A stretch of DNA of 64,000 nucleotides from Ariolimax columbianus (Eukaryota; Mollusca; Gastropoda; Stylommatophora; Arionidae), in the NCBI GenBank assembly GCA_036924085.1, contig JAVGWX010000013.1, positions 57,198,652 to 57,262,651 on the forward strand. The letters are read 5' to 3'. This document shows, in pieces, positions 53,805-64,000 of this stretch (position 1 is its first letter; the number at the start of each line of letters is the position of its first letter). The position numbers were made by a program, and so were the translations under genes. The notes beneath the pieces were generated by a model, which saw only the letters and a list, made by a program, of their open reading frames with translations, was not told the DNA's origin and made no database searches.

Positions 53805-54595
53805 ATACCTACTCCCCCACACACAGACATACACTCATATTTTCTTCAAACAAAGACACCTTGTCATATTTCTCCATACATACACCCATTCATATGTTCC
53901 TCACATACAGACACCGACTCATATGTCCCTCACATACAGACACCCACTCATAGGTCTCTCACATACAGACACCCACTCATAGTGTTCTCACATACAGACA
54001 CCCACTCATAGGTCTCTCACATACAGATGCCCACTCATAGGTCTCTCACATACATATACCCACTCATAAGTCTCTCACATACAGACACCCACTCATAAGT
54101 CTCTCACATACAGACATCCACTCATATGTCTCTCATATACAGATACCCATAATACGACCCTCACATACATATACTCACTCTTATGTATCTCACATATATA
54201 CACTTCCTTATATGTCCCTCACATACAGACACTTCCTCATAAATCCCTCACATTTAGACATTCACGCATATGTCCCTCATATTCATACACTCACTCCTAT
54301 GTCCCTCACATGTAGACACTCACTCAATTGTCCCTCACATACAGACACTCACTTTGATGCCCCTCACATACAGACACTGCCCCATATGTCCCTCAATACA
54401 GACACTTCCCCATATGTCCCTCACATACAGACACTCCCCCAAATGTCCCTCACATTAAGAAAATTTCCTCGTATGTTCCTCACATAGAGACACTCACTCA
54501 TATGTCCCTCACGTGCATACACTCCCTCCAATGTCCCTCACATACAGACACTCATTCATATGTCCATCAGATACACACACCCACTAATAGAAGTA
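53805..54595. repeat. 29 bp minisatellite
   Basis: About twenty-six units with CTCACATACAGACACCCACT and CATAGGTCT or CATATGTCC. Moderately diverged. Confidence 0.95.
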
Positions 54596-54619
54596 TATCT
54601 TTCACATAGATTTAGCCAT

Positions 54620-55368
54620 ATGTTCTGTCACAAATCTAGTTGTGGACGTGCTCTGTCACAAATCTAGTTGTGGACGTGTTCTGTCACAAATCTAGTGTGG
54701 ACGTGTTCTTTCACAAATCAAGTTGTTGACGTGCTCTGTCACAAATCTAGTTGTGGACGTGTTCTGTCACAAATCTAGTTGTGGACGTATTTTGTCAAAA
54801 ATCTAGTTGTGGACGTGCTCTGTCACAAATCTAGTTGTGGACGTGTTCTGTCACAAATCTAGTTGTGGACATGCTCTGTCACAAATCTAGCGTGGACGTG
54901 TTCTGTCACAAATCTAGTTGTGGACGTGTTCTGTCCCAAATCTAGTGTGGACGTGTTCTGTCACAAATCTAGTTGTTGACGTTTTCGCTCCCAAATCTAG
55001 TGTGGACGTGTTTTGTCACAAATCTAGTTGTGGACGTGTTCTGTCACAAATCTAGTGTGGACGTGTTCAGTCAGAAATCTAATTGTGGACGTGTTCTGTC
55101 ACACATCTAGTTGTGGACGTGTTCTGTCCCAAATCTAGTTGTGGACGTGTTCTGTGTCACAAATCTAGTTGTGAACGTGTTCTGTCACAAATCTAGTTGT
55201 TGACGTGCTCTGTCACAAATCTAGTTGTGGACGTGTTTTTTCCCAAATCTAGTTTTGGACGTGTTCTGTGTCACAAATCTAGTGTGGACGTGTTTTGTCA
55301 CAAATCTAGTTGTGGACGTGTTCTGTCACAAATCTAGTTGTGGACGTGTTCTGTCACAAATCTGGCTG
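54620..55368. repeat. 28 bp minisatellite
   Basis: About twenty-seven units with TCTGTCACAAATCTAGTTGT and GGACGTGT. Some units lack a TTG (25 bp). Confidence 0.95.
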
Positions 55369-55930
55369 CTGTTAAACCGTGTAGGACGTTTGCGATGTTT
55401 ATAAAGTGTGGAAAAGCAAAGAATAACCAGCACAGCAAACCCTGGGCCAGTATCAGCGGTTTTGTTTTCAGATATAGGCGCCAACCGTAAGCTGCAGGTC
55501 TATTTTTCTGTGAGTCAATGTTCACGGAACAATAGGGCACACAGTATTAGGTCGCATAAACATAGGTGCAGAATGACAATTAAATATCACAAATAACGAC
55601 AGAAATAGATTGTCCTTCTAATGTCGGCTCTTTTCACTACTTCAATGGAGCGCACAACGGACTTTAAGTTTCTGACATTTATGTCAAACACGCCAAAAAT
55701 AAACACCAATTTACAGTGTTTCTCAAACGGTGACCGGCGAAACTCTATTGCCGTGCCCATCTGAGTGTGGCGCATATTTGCGTGCTTATTTATTAAATGT
55801 AATATGCGATGGTGAACAACTAACATGATATTACAGTTTGGAAGGTTATATTTCAGAGGGGTGTTATTTATATTACTGTAGGTCCAAGCTCACCAGAGTG
55901 GTATTCTATGAGCATAAGACATGTCAGTTG
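55369..55930. other. Unassigned stretch
   Basis: Short frames on both strands without recognisable motifs. Confidence 0.5.
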
Positions 55931-55934
55931 TAGC

Positions 55935-56098
55935 CTTCCAAGTGTGACGTGAAGTGTAAGATAAGATGAAATTATTACGTAAAGTATAAATCAAGATGAA
56001 AGTGGGACGTGTAGTGTAAAACAAAGAGAAAATGTGACGTGTAGTGTAAAATTGGACGAAAGTGTGACGTGTAGTATAAAACAAAGAGAAAGTGTGCA
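55935..56098. repeat. 30 bp minisatellite
   Basis: Five diverged units with GTGACGTGTAGTGTAAAACA and AAGAGAAA. Confidence 0.9.
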
Positions 56099-56099
56099 G

Positions 56100-59000
56100 T
56101 AACACAAGCTTGAGAAACCCTGACTTAGAACTATCAGGACGGAAAGTATTATTAATGCGCCCTACTTGTGTTAAAGATAGGCGTAGCAATATGACAGCGG
56201 TTCTAAATCTTCTCCTTTTTCAGGGGCTTATGAACTACTGTAAAGATACACAGAGCACAAACTTCAATGGACTCTTGTCAGCGATGTTTGATGTTTTTGA
56301 CTCAATTTACGTTGTTCCGGTTGGAAATAAAGTTGTTATACATCTGACCTTATTGTTTAACTTAATCCTGAGCCCCGCCTCTGAAACTGCTGGCTGCTGT
56401 GGACTGTTCCTTCGTAGGGATGGTGAATGAAACAATACGGTTATGTCTTTACTTCTTTAAAGAATAAGAAACAGCAACTTAAAGAAATGCAAACATGTGC
56501 GGGGTGGGGGGACGGGGGGGGGGCAGGGGGGGGGGGGATTGTGCAGAAAAGAACAATTAGAATGGTAGTAGCAGACGATAAAAGGAGTATTTGCCCGCCA
56601 TTCAAAATGCACTGATAATAACAGTTGAAATCAGATTTTACACATACAAATAAAAGCAGCCACAAAAATAATATGAACATCGTCTTCGACTTCCAGTACC
56701 CTGACCGAGGATCACACGCCTAGACTACCGCACGGATTGAAAATAAATGTTCCCAGTGGAAGTATGTAGTATTTGAATCTTTTGAATACGCGGGCAAACA
56801 GAAACAAGTTTCGTCTCGTTCACAAATGACCATCGCTTTATTGATTACAAAACATTAGCTGGATCTAATACTATGTAAATTAGGAGGCGCTTACTGCCGG
56901 AAAATAAACAAACCGCAACTGTTCTCGATCTCAATCATTTATTTACGTCGTATGGTATGGAATGTAGTGCTCAGATTTTAAACCAAAAAAATAAGGAAAA
57001 AGAAAATATTAGGTCTCGTCAGGGATTCGAACCTTGGATTCCTCGTTCAAATTACTGGGAATAAATTTCAGGCGACAAACGAGGGACCGGCACAAATTAT
57101 TAGTGTGATGATTAGATCGCTAATTTGGAAATCATGAAAAGAAGAAGAAAACAGGAGCGGAATGAAAAGAAGAAGAAAACTGGAGCGGAATGAGAAGTGA
57201 AAAGACAATTGGCTCTCGTTAGCTACAAATGAATTTAAAAAATGCACAGATTAGATATTAGGAAACATATTTTTAGTCAGAGATTGGAGGATGCTTGGAA
57301 TGCATTGCTTCTGGAAGTAGTAGGGGCAGGGTCAGTTAATGCATTAAAAAAAGGATGTCAGTAGGTATGTCACAAATCTCAGATACACCTGACTAATGCC
57401 GAGTTTCTTTGTTCGGTCATGTTGTACGACTGGACCACGAAAGCTCGGTCCACAAAATACTACACAAGCCGTTTCTCAGTGTGACAGTTCCAGCTGTAGC
57501 ATGGGCGTTTATGGCAGAGTAGATTGGGCTGGCGACTCTAAGAAACAAAGGTTGCCTGAATGCGTTGGACAAACGAAGGTCATGCCAGGGTCAATCACTG
57601 TTTCGACACTAGGTCGGCAAGGAAAACGAGGGGTTAGGAACACGTTAGGTAGAAGACTTTGTCTGGTACAGGGGTGGGTGTCAGAACTGACCACTCTATC
57701 GTCGGACTTGTCAAGGAGGGGGAGGGGGGGGGGGGGGGGTTTGTTGGAAATCTAAAACTTACACGACTGGCTGCCACATTTACAATGACAGTGACTCGTG
57801 GATAGGCAGTCAATAACATTTTAAATAGGATAGTTCCTCATTGGAGTGATAGCTAAATTAGCCATCCTGTAACAGAACTTAGGTGTAGAAACAATGTATA
57901 GGTAGGAGCTTAGACAACCATTTATTTATTTCTTCTTCGTGGGATTTGAGTCAGTGCAGCTGAATTCAGTCCCACCAGAATAAAATTCAGTTACCAAATC
58001 GAACCACATCCGCTTTGTCTCGAACCGCTCAAGTGAGAATTGTAGTAAACATACGTAACCTGACGTAAGTTTCAGGCCATGTGTTTACACCTGGAACAAT
58101 AGTGGTAGACTTGTTGACGCGAAAAATCCGCTTCGTCAGCAAACCAAGCGAACAGGATGAGGGCTAATGGCAAGCAGACGGACAGATACGAGGGCCATTT
58201 AGGAAATCACGTGGTCTGCGAGGCAGATCGAAATTTAATCCAAGCAAAGAGACGTGAAGATGATTACTTGAGTAGAAACTCGAAAGAGTCGCCCAGTGGA
58301 GGACAGACGACGAAAATATGCAGTTGATGAAGATTTGATTTGATATTTAGGCGACTGAGAGAGGCAGTTGAGATAGACAGGTGGCAATTAAGGTAACTAC
58401 CCTAATATTATGTAGTGGTCGTAATTACAAGTCGTCAGTCGCTTATAGAGGCAGTCTTCAGTCATCCCATTCATTATATTCATCACGTGAATGTAAGTCG
58501 TTGGTCACAGCTAAAGGCAGTTATGCAGTGATCCCATTATTCATATTTCATGCAGTCTATCCTGACCACGTTGAGACCACCGACGAAGAGGAAGAAAAGT
58601 TCGGACGTCATTCTCTGGCTTAGAACCTGCGAACTTTACCATCAGCGGCAATCCGCAACAACGCTCGATCGCAACAGACCAGAATAGAAGAGGTGAAAGA
58701 ACCGAGAAATAACAGTATCGATAAGGTTAGGTTTAGCGGTAGGAGTGTTTTAGATAAGCGTGTGAGAGAGTGCTACTGGAATAAATAATTTTGTTGTGTT
58801 GTGTTTATATTTAGTGTTACTTAAATTTGTTTAGAGTGAGTGTAGAGTGCAATATAATAGAGCTGACCCCTTTACCGTCTGCGACAGAGCTCCATCAAAT
58901 TTATCGGCTCTGGTACAATCCCACAGAAGACTATTGGACAGCCATGTTGTGGCTTGTCACTATAAAATATACTGCAGAGATAATTTCAACAGACTGGCTG

Positions 59001-59200
59001 TGAGACTGGTAAGAAAATCGGGAGTAAGTCTGGAAGTGAGAGAGTTTACAGGGTACTTTCCCATCATACACCTAGAGTTTGGCCAGTCGTGCCCAATAGG
59101 GGCTTATGATGGACACCCTGCAAAAAGTACGAGATTTGAATGTGTGTTGTATGAGCAAGATATTTGACTCAACACACCAACACTGTAAAATGACTGACAG
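56100..59200. other. Long stretch without recognised genes
   Basis: Contains G runs at about 56505-56535 and 57718-57740. Frames of 80-119 codons occur (for example 57396-57755 and 58847-59167), but none has a recognisable domain or convincing start. The segment CAGGGATTCGAACCTTGG near 57020 resembles a box B and may mark a decayed tRNA-like SINE. A gene with small exons cannot be excluded here. Confidence 0.4.
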
Positions 59201-59204
59201 ACTG

Positions 59205-59835
59205 AGAGCACTTTCGTTGGGTATAATAGGGAACGTGTGCTGGAATTAGACCCACTAAAGACAGGTCAGTCTCACCCTCTAAATGAAAGAGCGTTGCTAC
59301 GGTAAACCTGTTCAACCCTAGAGAAATCGCAGGTTTCAGACACTTGGTCATTGACTGAGCAAAAAGCCCTCTCTTGATTCGCTGATTCGTTGGGTTTAAT
59401 AAGGAACGGATGCTGGTATTAGACCCTCGGAAGACAGGTCAGTTTTACCCTACAAATGATAGGGCGTTGCTACGGAAATCTTTTCTTAATTCGAAAGGAA
59501 TCGCAGGTCGCAGACATTTGGCCCACGTGTGTGGCTGATAAGCCAACGGGGCGAGGCTACCATCTGAGGGATTACGGCCGAACGCCTCTAAGCCGGAATC
59601 TCGCCCAAAATCTCAGCACCACTGCGATGGGAGGCTACGATATGGTCGGGACCTGGGGCTCGAGCCTCAGCCCCACCGAGTCGAGCCGCAGAAAGAGGTC
59701 TCTGCCGTCCGCCGATCAAAGCGGGCGGAAAGCTACTCGATATTCACCCCATACGGCGATGAGGTGCGAAACCACTAGTAGAAGACGTAAGCAGTAGAGC
59801 AGCAGCCTCACTGTGAACTGTTGAGACGCCTGTTG
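59205..59835 (+). pseudogene. 28S rRNA 3' end pseudogene with partial duplication
   Basis: The order of conserved large-subunit rRNA segments is clear: AATAGGGAACGTG, AGACAGGTCAGTTTTACCC, a sarcin-ricin-loop region now reading TTCGAAAGGAATCGCAGG, CAGACATTTGG, CCAACGGGGCGAGGCTACCA, TCTGAGGGATTACGG, GAACGCCTCTAAGCCGGAAT, later GTGCGAAACCACTAGTAGA and TAGAGCAGCAGCCTCACTG. It covers roughly the last 600 nt of 28S. The segment 59214-59346 is repeated at 59387-59519 (173 bp offset), a partial tandem duplication. The universal loop AGTACGAGAGGA is changed, so it is not functional. Confidence 0.85.
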
Positions 59836-59925
59836 AAATCGGATGCACTGCGCCACAGGCTTAACACTTAACACAGTGCAACGTATATCGCTGTATGATG
59901 ACTGTAAAACCTTATAGAAAAAAAG
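59836..59925 (+). mobile_element. SINE-A middle-domain fragment
   Basis: GTTGAAATCGGATGCACTG, GCCACAGGC and CACAGTGCAAC match the middle of SINE-A (near 3440-3490 on the other strand). No tRNA-like head. It abuts the 28S-like end. Confidence 0.55.
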
Positions 59926-60055
59926 CGTGTCGCTCATCCTGTGGAGTCCCGCCAGGCAGCGAGAGTGCCGGGCCTCACGCATCGAAGGGGCCTACCCAAT
60001 GCTGCTGGTGGTCACCCACCCATGTGCTGTGGAGTCAAGGCACAAGGTGTTATGG

Positions 60056-60720
60056 CAAAAAAAATTGACCAAAAATACAAAACCCTCAGAATACTACAGT
60101 GGAACGCGGAGGGAGTCATTAACAAAAAGCTCTCCCTAACACATCACTTGCATGAAGGTAAGATTGACGTGGCATGTATCCAGGAAACGCACCTCAACAA
60201 CAACCATACATTCTCAATCAGAGGATACCAGACCTTCCGCCTGGATTGAGAAGGTCACAAAGGAGGGGTTCTGATACTGATCCGTAACTGCATATCGAGT
60301 AGCGCGGTATCTGTCAATCACACCGGACAAGCAGAAATTGTAGGAGTTGACATAATGGCTCAAGAGACGAAGATCCGCATCTTAACCTGTACGGACCACC
60401 AAACAAAGACCTGTCGCTCTCGAGTATGGAAGTCAAAGATTCCAACTGCATAGTAGTTGGAGATTTCAACAGCCACTCGGAGAGATGGGGATACTCAGAC
60501 ACAGACAGCAGAGGTGGCGAAGTGGAAGATTGGTAGATAGACACAAATCTCTGTCTTATCAATAGGCCAGAGCATTGCATTAGCTTCTATTCTAGAACAT
60601 GGCATACCACCTCTACTCCAGACTTAGCTTTTTCCACGGTGGATATTAACCACAAAATAGACCGCCAGGTGCTAAACCAATTGACAGGTAGCGACCACAG
60701 GCCAATTAGGCTAGAAATTG
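60056..60720 (+). pseudogene. LINE ORF2 endonuclease domain
   Basis: MAKKIDQKYKTLRILQWNAE begins the domain (catalytic Asn), followed by VACIQETHL (catalytic Glu), GYQTFRLD and a stop at 60249. In other frames come GGVLILIRNC, VVGDFNSHSERWG, TPDLAFSTVDI and finally GSDHRPIRLEIDM (catalytic Asp-His) at about 60687. This is an apurinic-endonuclease-like domain that nicks target DNA for reverse transcription. All key motifs are present, but two or more frameshifts and stops disable it. Confidence 0.8.
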
Positions 60721-61240
60721 ATATGGAAGTAGTCCCACAGGAAATAAAACCGCTCCCACGTTGGAATTACAAACGAGCCGACTGGGACAGATTTGCAATC
60801 CTGACAGATGGGATGTGTGAAACCATCAACACACGGAATTACAAAATGAAGCCCATGGTGGAAAGCCTAAGCAAAGCAATACTGCAAGCTGCAACCGAAA
60901 TCATCCCAAGAGAGGCAAGGAAAAACTACACGCCCTATTGGAATGATGAATTGCAGAAAGCGGAAGACGAAGTCTCAAATGCTAGGAACATGCAGAGAGA
61001 GAACAATCTATGGAGGCAAATATCGCCCTCAAAGCCACCACGGCGAAATACAAATACACTCTAAACCAAATAACACGAGAAAGCTGGAAAAACAAAACAG
61101 AAAGCCTCAGTTTAGATAAAGATGGCAACAAACTATGGAAGTTAGTCAGAGCCATGAATGACGAAACTCCATTAAATAAACAAATTACCATCAAGCAGGG
61201 CGATAACATGCTCACTGGAAAAAAAGCAGCAAACGCCTTT
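60721..61240 (+). pseudogene. LINE ORF2 linker between endonuclease and reverse transcriptase
   Basis: Frames at 60639-61064 and 61010-61366 encode NYKRADWDRFAILTDGMCET, REARKNYTPYWNDELQKAED and TAKYKYTLNQITRESWKNKT, LWKLVRAMNDETPLNKQI, the usual linker sequence with YTPYWN and W..L..MN-type motifs. One frameshift lies at about 61030. Confidence 0.75.
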
Positions 61241-61241
61241 A

Positions 61242-62782
61242 TTGAACATTATGCCAGAGCAAACCATATTTATGTCCCTACAGATAGGCATACAGACATT
61301 AGAGAAGAACAAAAGGGGCACGACAACACCAAAAGAGCACACGATGGCAAAACTAACAATGAATGAAATGGGAGAGGAAATGAGAACTTTAAAGAAAAGG
61401 AAATCACCCGGAAAAGATGGGGTAACAAACGAAATGCTGATGGGGCTGGGCCAAACAGCAAAGAAGAAGCTACTATCAGTCCTGAACCAAAGCTGGAAAA
61501 GGGGTATTGTACCTCAAGCATGGAAAGATGCAGTTCGTGTACCATTACCAAAGACAGGAAAAGACAAAACAGATCCAAATGGATACAGGCCTATCAGTCT
61601 ACTGAGCTGTGTAGGCAAACTGAAGGAACGTATGGTAAACACCAGACTGATGTGGCATCTGGAAGAAAAACACATACTAATTCCACAGCAAGTAGGCTTT
61701 AGGCAGCACAGATCCACTGAGGATCAGATCACCCTCATAGCCCAGGAAATAAAGGATGCTTACCAGGAGCAAAAACACCCAGTAGCGGTTTAGGTGGACC
61801 TAGAAAAGGCATTTGACAAGGTCTGGAAAGAGGGACTTAAAGTCAAGCTTCGAAGAAGTGAAGTCTGTGGGAAAATGTACAAATGGATCAGTCATTACCT
61901 CAAAAACAGAACAGAGTTCAAGTACAAAGCCAGATGAGCAAAAAGGTGACACTTGAGCAGAGAGTACCCCAAGGAGGAGTACTGTCACCCACACTCTTCC
62001 TGGTGTATATAAATAACATAACAGAGAATATACCAAGAAGAGTCCATATCTCAATGTTTGCAGACGATCTGGCTATGTGGACCTCTGAAAAGAATCTCAC
62101 CATAGCAAGTAATCGGATGCAGCAGGCCCTAACATCGCTGGAAGAGTGGGCGAACTCATGGCTGGTCAAAATAAATGAGGAAACAACAACATGTACGATA
62201 TTCTCTCTTTCAAACAAACCCCAAAACACTAAAATAAGTCATAACGGCAAATACCTGCGGCCAAACGACAACCCGAACTACCTGGGAGTCACATTTGATC
62301 GGCGCATGACATGGAAAAGTCAGACCGAGAGAAACCGAATGAGAGCTAGAGAAAGAATGGCAATCATGAGGAAATTTGCTGGCACAAGCTGGGGAGCAGA
62401 CGAAAGTATACTAAAGAAACTGTACACTGGAAGAGTGAGACCAGTTCTCGAGTATGGCATTACGGTATGGACAACAGCAGCAAAGGCGAACTTCGATACA
62501 ATTAGCAAACTTCAAAACCAAGCCATGAGAGTTATAACAGGAGGCATGAAGTCAACGCCAATTGTAGAACTTGAAAAGATTACAAAACTGCGATCCATGA
62601 CCGACAGAAGAGACTGCAGAGCCCAGCAGCAAGCAGAGAAACTCAGAAGACTGACTGACCACCCAATGCATCAGCGACTAAAAAATGTTGGTAATGGGAA
62701 ACTAAAGCGGAGAAACTTTGCAGAAATAGCCAAAGCAAAGATGAACGAAGACCCTATGAACGCACTAACAACACCAATATAG
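61242..62782 (+). pseudogene. LINE ORF2 reverse transcriptase
   Basis: The first frame (61242-61793) has KSPGKDGVTNEMLMGLG, PLPKTGKDKTDPNGYRPISL and GFRQHRSTEDQITLI. A TAG at 61791-61793 is followed in the same frame by VDLEKAFDKVWKEG, which is motif A with its catalytic Asp. A 4 nt deletion near 61915 shifts the frame. Then come QGGVLSPTLFLVYINNIT (motif B), FADDLAMW (motif C), YLGVTFDRRMTW and LEYGITVWT up to 62782. One stop and a few shifts separate it from an open frame, so it decayed fairly recently. Confidence 0.85.
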
Positions 62783-62789
62783 TTTCTAA

Positions 62790-63370
62790 AGGTGTCATTA
62801 GGTGGCAGAAACCTCCAGATTTTAAAATTAATTTTTATGTAGCTGAAGACGCCAAATGTATATCCATTCGCAGCTAAAGTACCAAATGACATTCATGATT
62901 ACAGAGAATTCAATCAAAAACAGAGTACCGCTTAGCTTTTTCTGTAGCAGTTGGTTCTGGGAAACCCTTCGATTCTATGGGATGCTGCTCGAGTATTCAT
63001 ACAACACATATGATCAGAGTAGCGCACAAGTTGAGAAGCACTGAACTAACAATTAAAAATAAACCAATGTTTTCAAATTGGACGAACTAATTTCTGACTC
63101 GAGGTCAAATTTGTTGTGACTCATCGCCAGTTACAACGGACAAACTGGGACAGCGGAAGGGGGTATGTAGAGGGGGTGTCTAAGAAAGGGGGAAGAGATA
63201 CATCTTCATTGGTCAGAAAGTCGATCCTTATCTGGGGCGTACTTCAACGGTTTGTACAAACAAAACTAAAGGATTAAAGGTAAATGTCAGTCTCATAGCA
63301 ACAGTTGCCGTTAGGGATGAAGATAACCCTTCATGTACTAAGCCGCAGCTTGTGTGAGGTGGGATGGCCA
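62790..63370. other. Unassigned stretch
   Basis: No gene or repeat recognised. Confidence 0.5.
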
Positions 63371-63375
63371 GTTCC

Positions 63376-63568
63376 ATTCCTTCTTTTTATTTCTTACCCA
63401 ACCCATTCGTCAGGTACCCATTTACAGCTCGTTGACTGGATGAGCGGTCGTACCAGGAACAAACCCCGCCCGAATGCTTTTACGTCCGTACGTAATTTCT
63501 AAACCCTGACTCGCTGTAATCCCAGTCTTAGCAAACCAGCTGACTATCGACTAGGCTACGCGCTCCAC
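63376..63568 (-). mobile_element. SINE-D with decayed tRNA-like head
   Basis: The minus strand starts GGAGCGCGTAGCCTAGTCG (box A-like) with a weak box B-like ACTGGGATTACAGCG. It then has GGGCGGGGTTTGTTCCTGG, CCGCTCATCCAGTCAACG and CTGTAAATGGGTACCTG, ending in an A-rich AAGAAATAAAAAGAAGG tail. Confidence 0.5.
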
Positions 63569-63569
63569 A

Positions 63570-64000
63570 ACTAGAATTAGGCAAGATCAATTGCACAAAA
63601 CATTGCCAAGTGTATAGGTGCGCAGTAGTAGCTTGCCTTACTTAGAATGCGTTGGCTTTGCTTCCTGATAAGATGGACGGTGGCGTATCAACATGCCTCC
63701 ATAATCTTCACAGAGACATTTACCTGGACACAGCTACTACTTTGTAAACAATGATACTGATTATGATAATTATCATCGTGTCCTACTTTTCTCCAACACG
63801 TATATAGGGCCACAGCTATAGTTGGTCGCTGTGAAGGAAGGCTGCATCGAAGTCTCCCGTGTCTTTCTGAAACTGTTTCGGTAGCACTTTCTTTTACATG
63901 AAGAAAATGCTGCCTGTGTACACAACGCTACATAGTCGCTTTATACGATATGCCTGGTAGGTTTCAGTTTGTCTATTATGTAGTCCTGAGTAATGGACTC
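63570..64000. other. Unassigned stretch
   Basis: A short palindromic AT region (GATTATGATAATTATCATCG) at about 63760-63779. No gene recognised. Confidence 0.5.

Larger units (their letters stand above)
59930..62782 (+). mobile_element. I/Nimb-like LINE copy 2, with endonuclease, 3'-truncated
   Basis: Same family as copy 1: the shared reverse transcriptase region is closely similar throughout by eye. It adds the endonuclease at the 5' side but stops at about 62782, before RNase H, cysteine motif and tail. Loss of the 3' end is not the usual result of target-primed insertion and points to a later deletion or recombination. No flanking duplication found. Confidence 0.8.

Noticed and set aside
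57010..57080. A tRNA gene suggested by GGGATTCGAACC
   Set aside because: Only a box B-like word was seen; no box A at the right distance and no cloverleaf could be drawn.
59456..59797. A 113-codon protein with a basic C-terminus
   Set aside because: The whole segment aligns by eye with conserved 28S rRNA elements, so the frame is incidental.

Overview
This window looks like intergenic or intronic DNA from a large, repeat-rich animal genome. The mix of non-LTR retrotransposons, several SINE families, a Penelope-type GIY-YIG fragment and dozens of minisatellites fits a marine invertebrate, most likely a mollusc or other lophotrochozoan. That assignment is an inference from repeat content only; nothing in the window proves it. 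I found no complete conserved protein-coding gene and no intact structural RNA gene. Most long open frames are tandem repeats read in a stop-free frame. A few short segments (22.3-24.0 kb, 27.2-28.4 kb, 39.0-39.3 kb) could be exons, but I cannot name a product for any of them.

The most striking component is a family of short retroposons, here called family T. The sense strand runs from a short 5' leader, through a tandem array of 34-38 bp units, into a body of about 270 bp, and ends in an (AAC)n tail. Eleven copies or fragments are present. The internal array ranges from about one unit (copy K, 49.8 kb) to about sixty (copy D, 12.3-14.9 kb). Five copies have matching or near-matching flanking duplications of 7-13 bp. 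The array therefore travels with, and grows inside, a mobile element.

The other mobile elements are as follows. SINE-A has a tRNA-like head and an A-rich tail. SINE-B is about 360 bp with a (GAA)n tail, has clear 10-11 bp target duplications, and occurs in about ten copies, two of them nested. There are further tRNA-headed SINE-like fragments. An I/Nimb-like LINE has two large copies (24.3-27.1 kb and 60.0-62.8 kb) and several 3' fragments. RTE-like or otherwise unplaced LINE pieces lie at 29.2-30.5, 31.4-32.8, 33.8-34.5, 38.0-38.5 and 41.6-42.0 kb. A Penelope-like 3' part lies at 39.5-40.5 kb. All LINE copies are broken by stops, frameshifts, deletions or insertions.

A recurrent pattern is that minisatellites appear to have been seeded inside retroelement sequence. 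A 32 bp array lies in a LINE cysteine-motif region (18.1-18.4 kb), a 33 bp array inside a SINE-B (30.8-31.1 kb), a 23 bp array at the GHxxRM coding segment of a LINE (32.8-33.8 kb), an 86 bp triplication inside a LINE reverse transcriptase (35.6-35.9 kb), and a GAA-rich tract at a LINE 3' tail (20.0-20.3 kb).

Layout: 0-16 kb is dominated by arrays and T elements. 16-22 kb holds SINEs, a decayed LINE and T copies. 22-24 kb is the most gene-like stretch. 24-36 kb is LINE-rich. 36-46 kb is mainly arrays plus the Penelope fragment. 46-52 kb is SINE-B clusters and a 26 bp array. 52-56 kb is four successive minisatellites. 56-59 kb is unassigned. 59.2-59.8 kb is a degenerate 28S rRNA 3' segment directly upstream of the second LINE copy, and 62.8-64 kb is mostly unassigned. 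All identifications come from reading the sequence and recalled family motifs; no database search was run.
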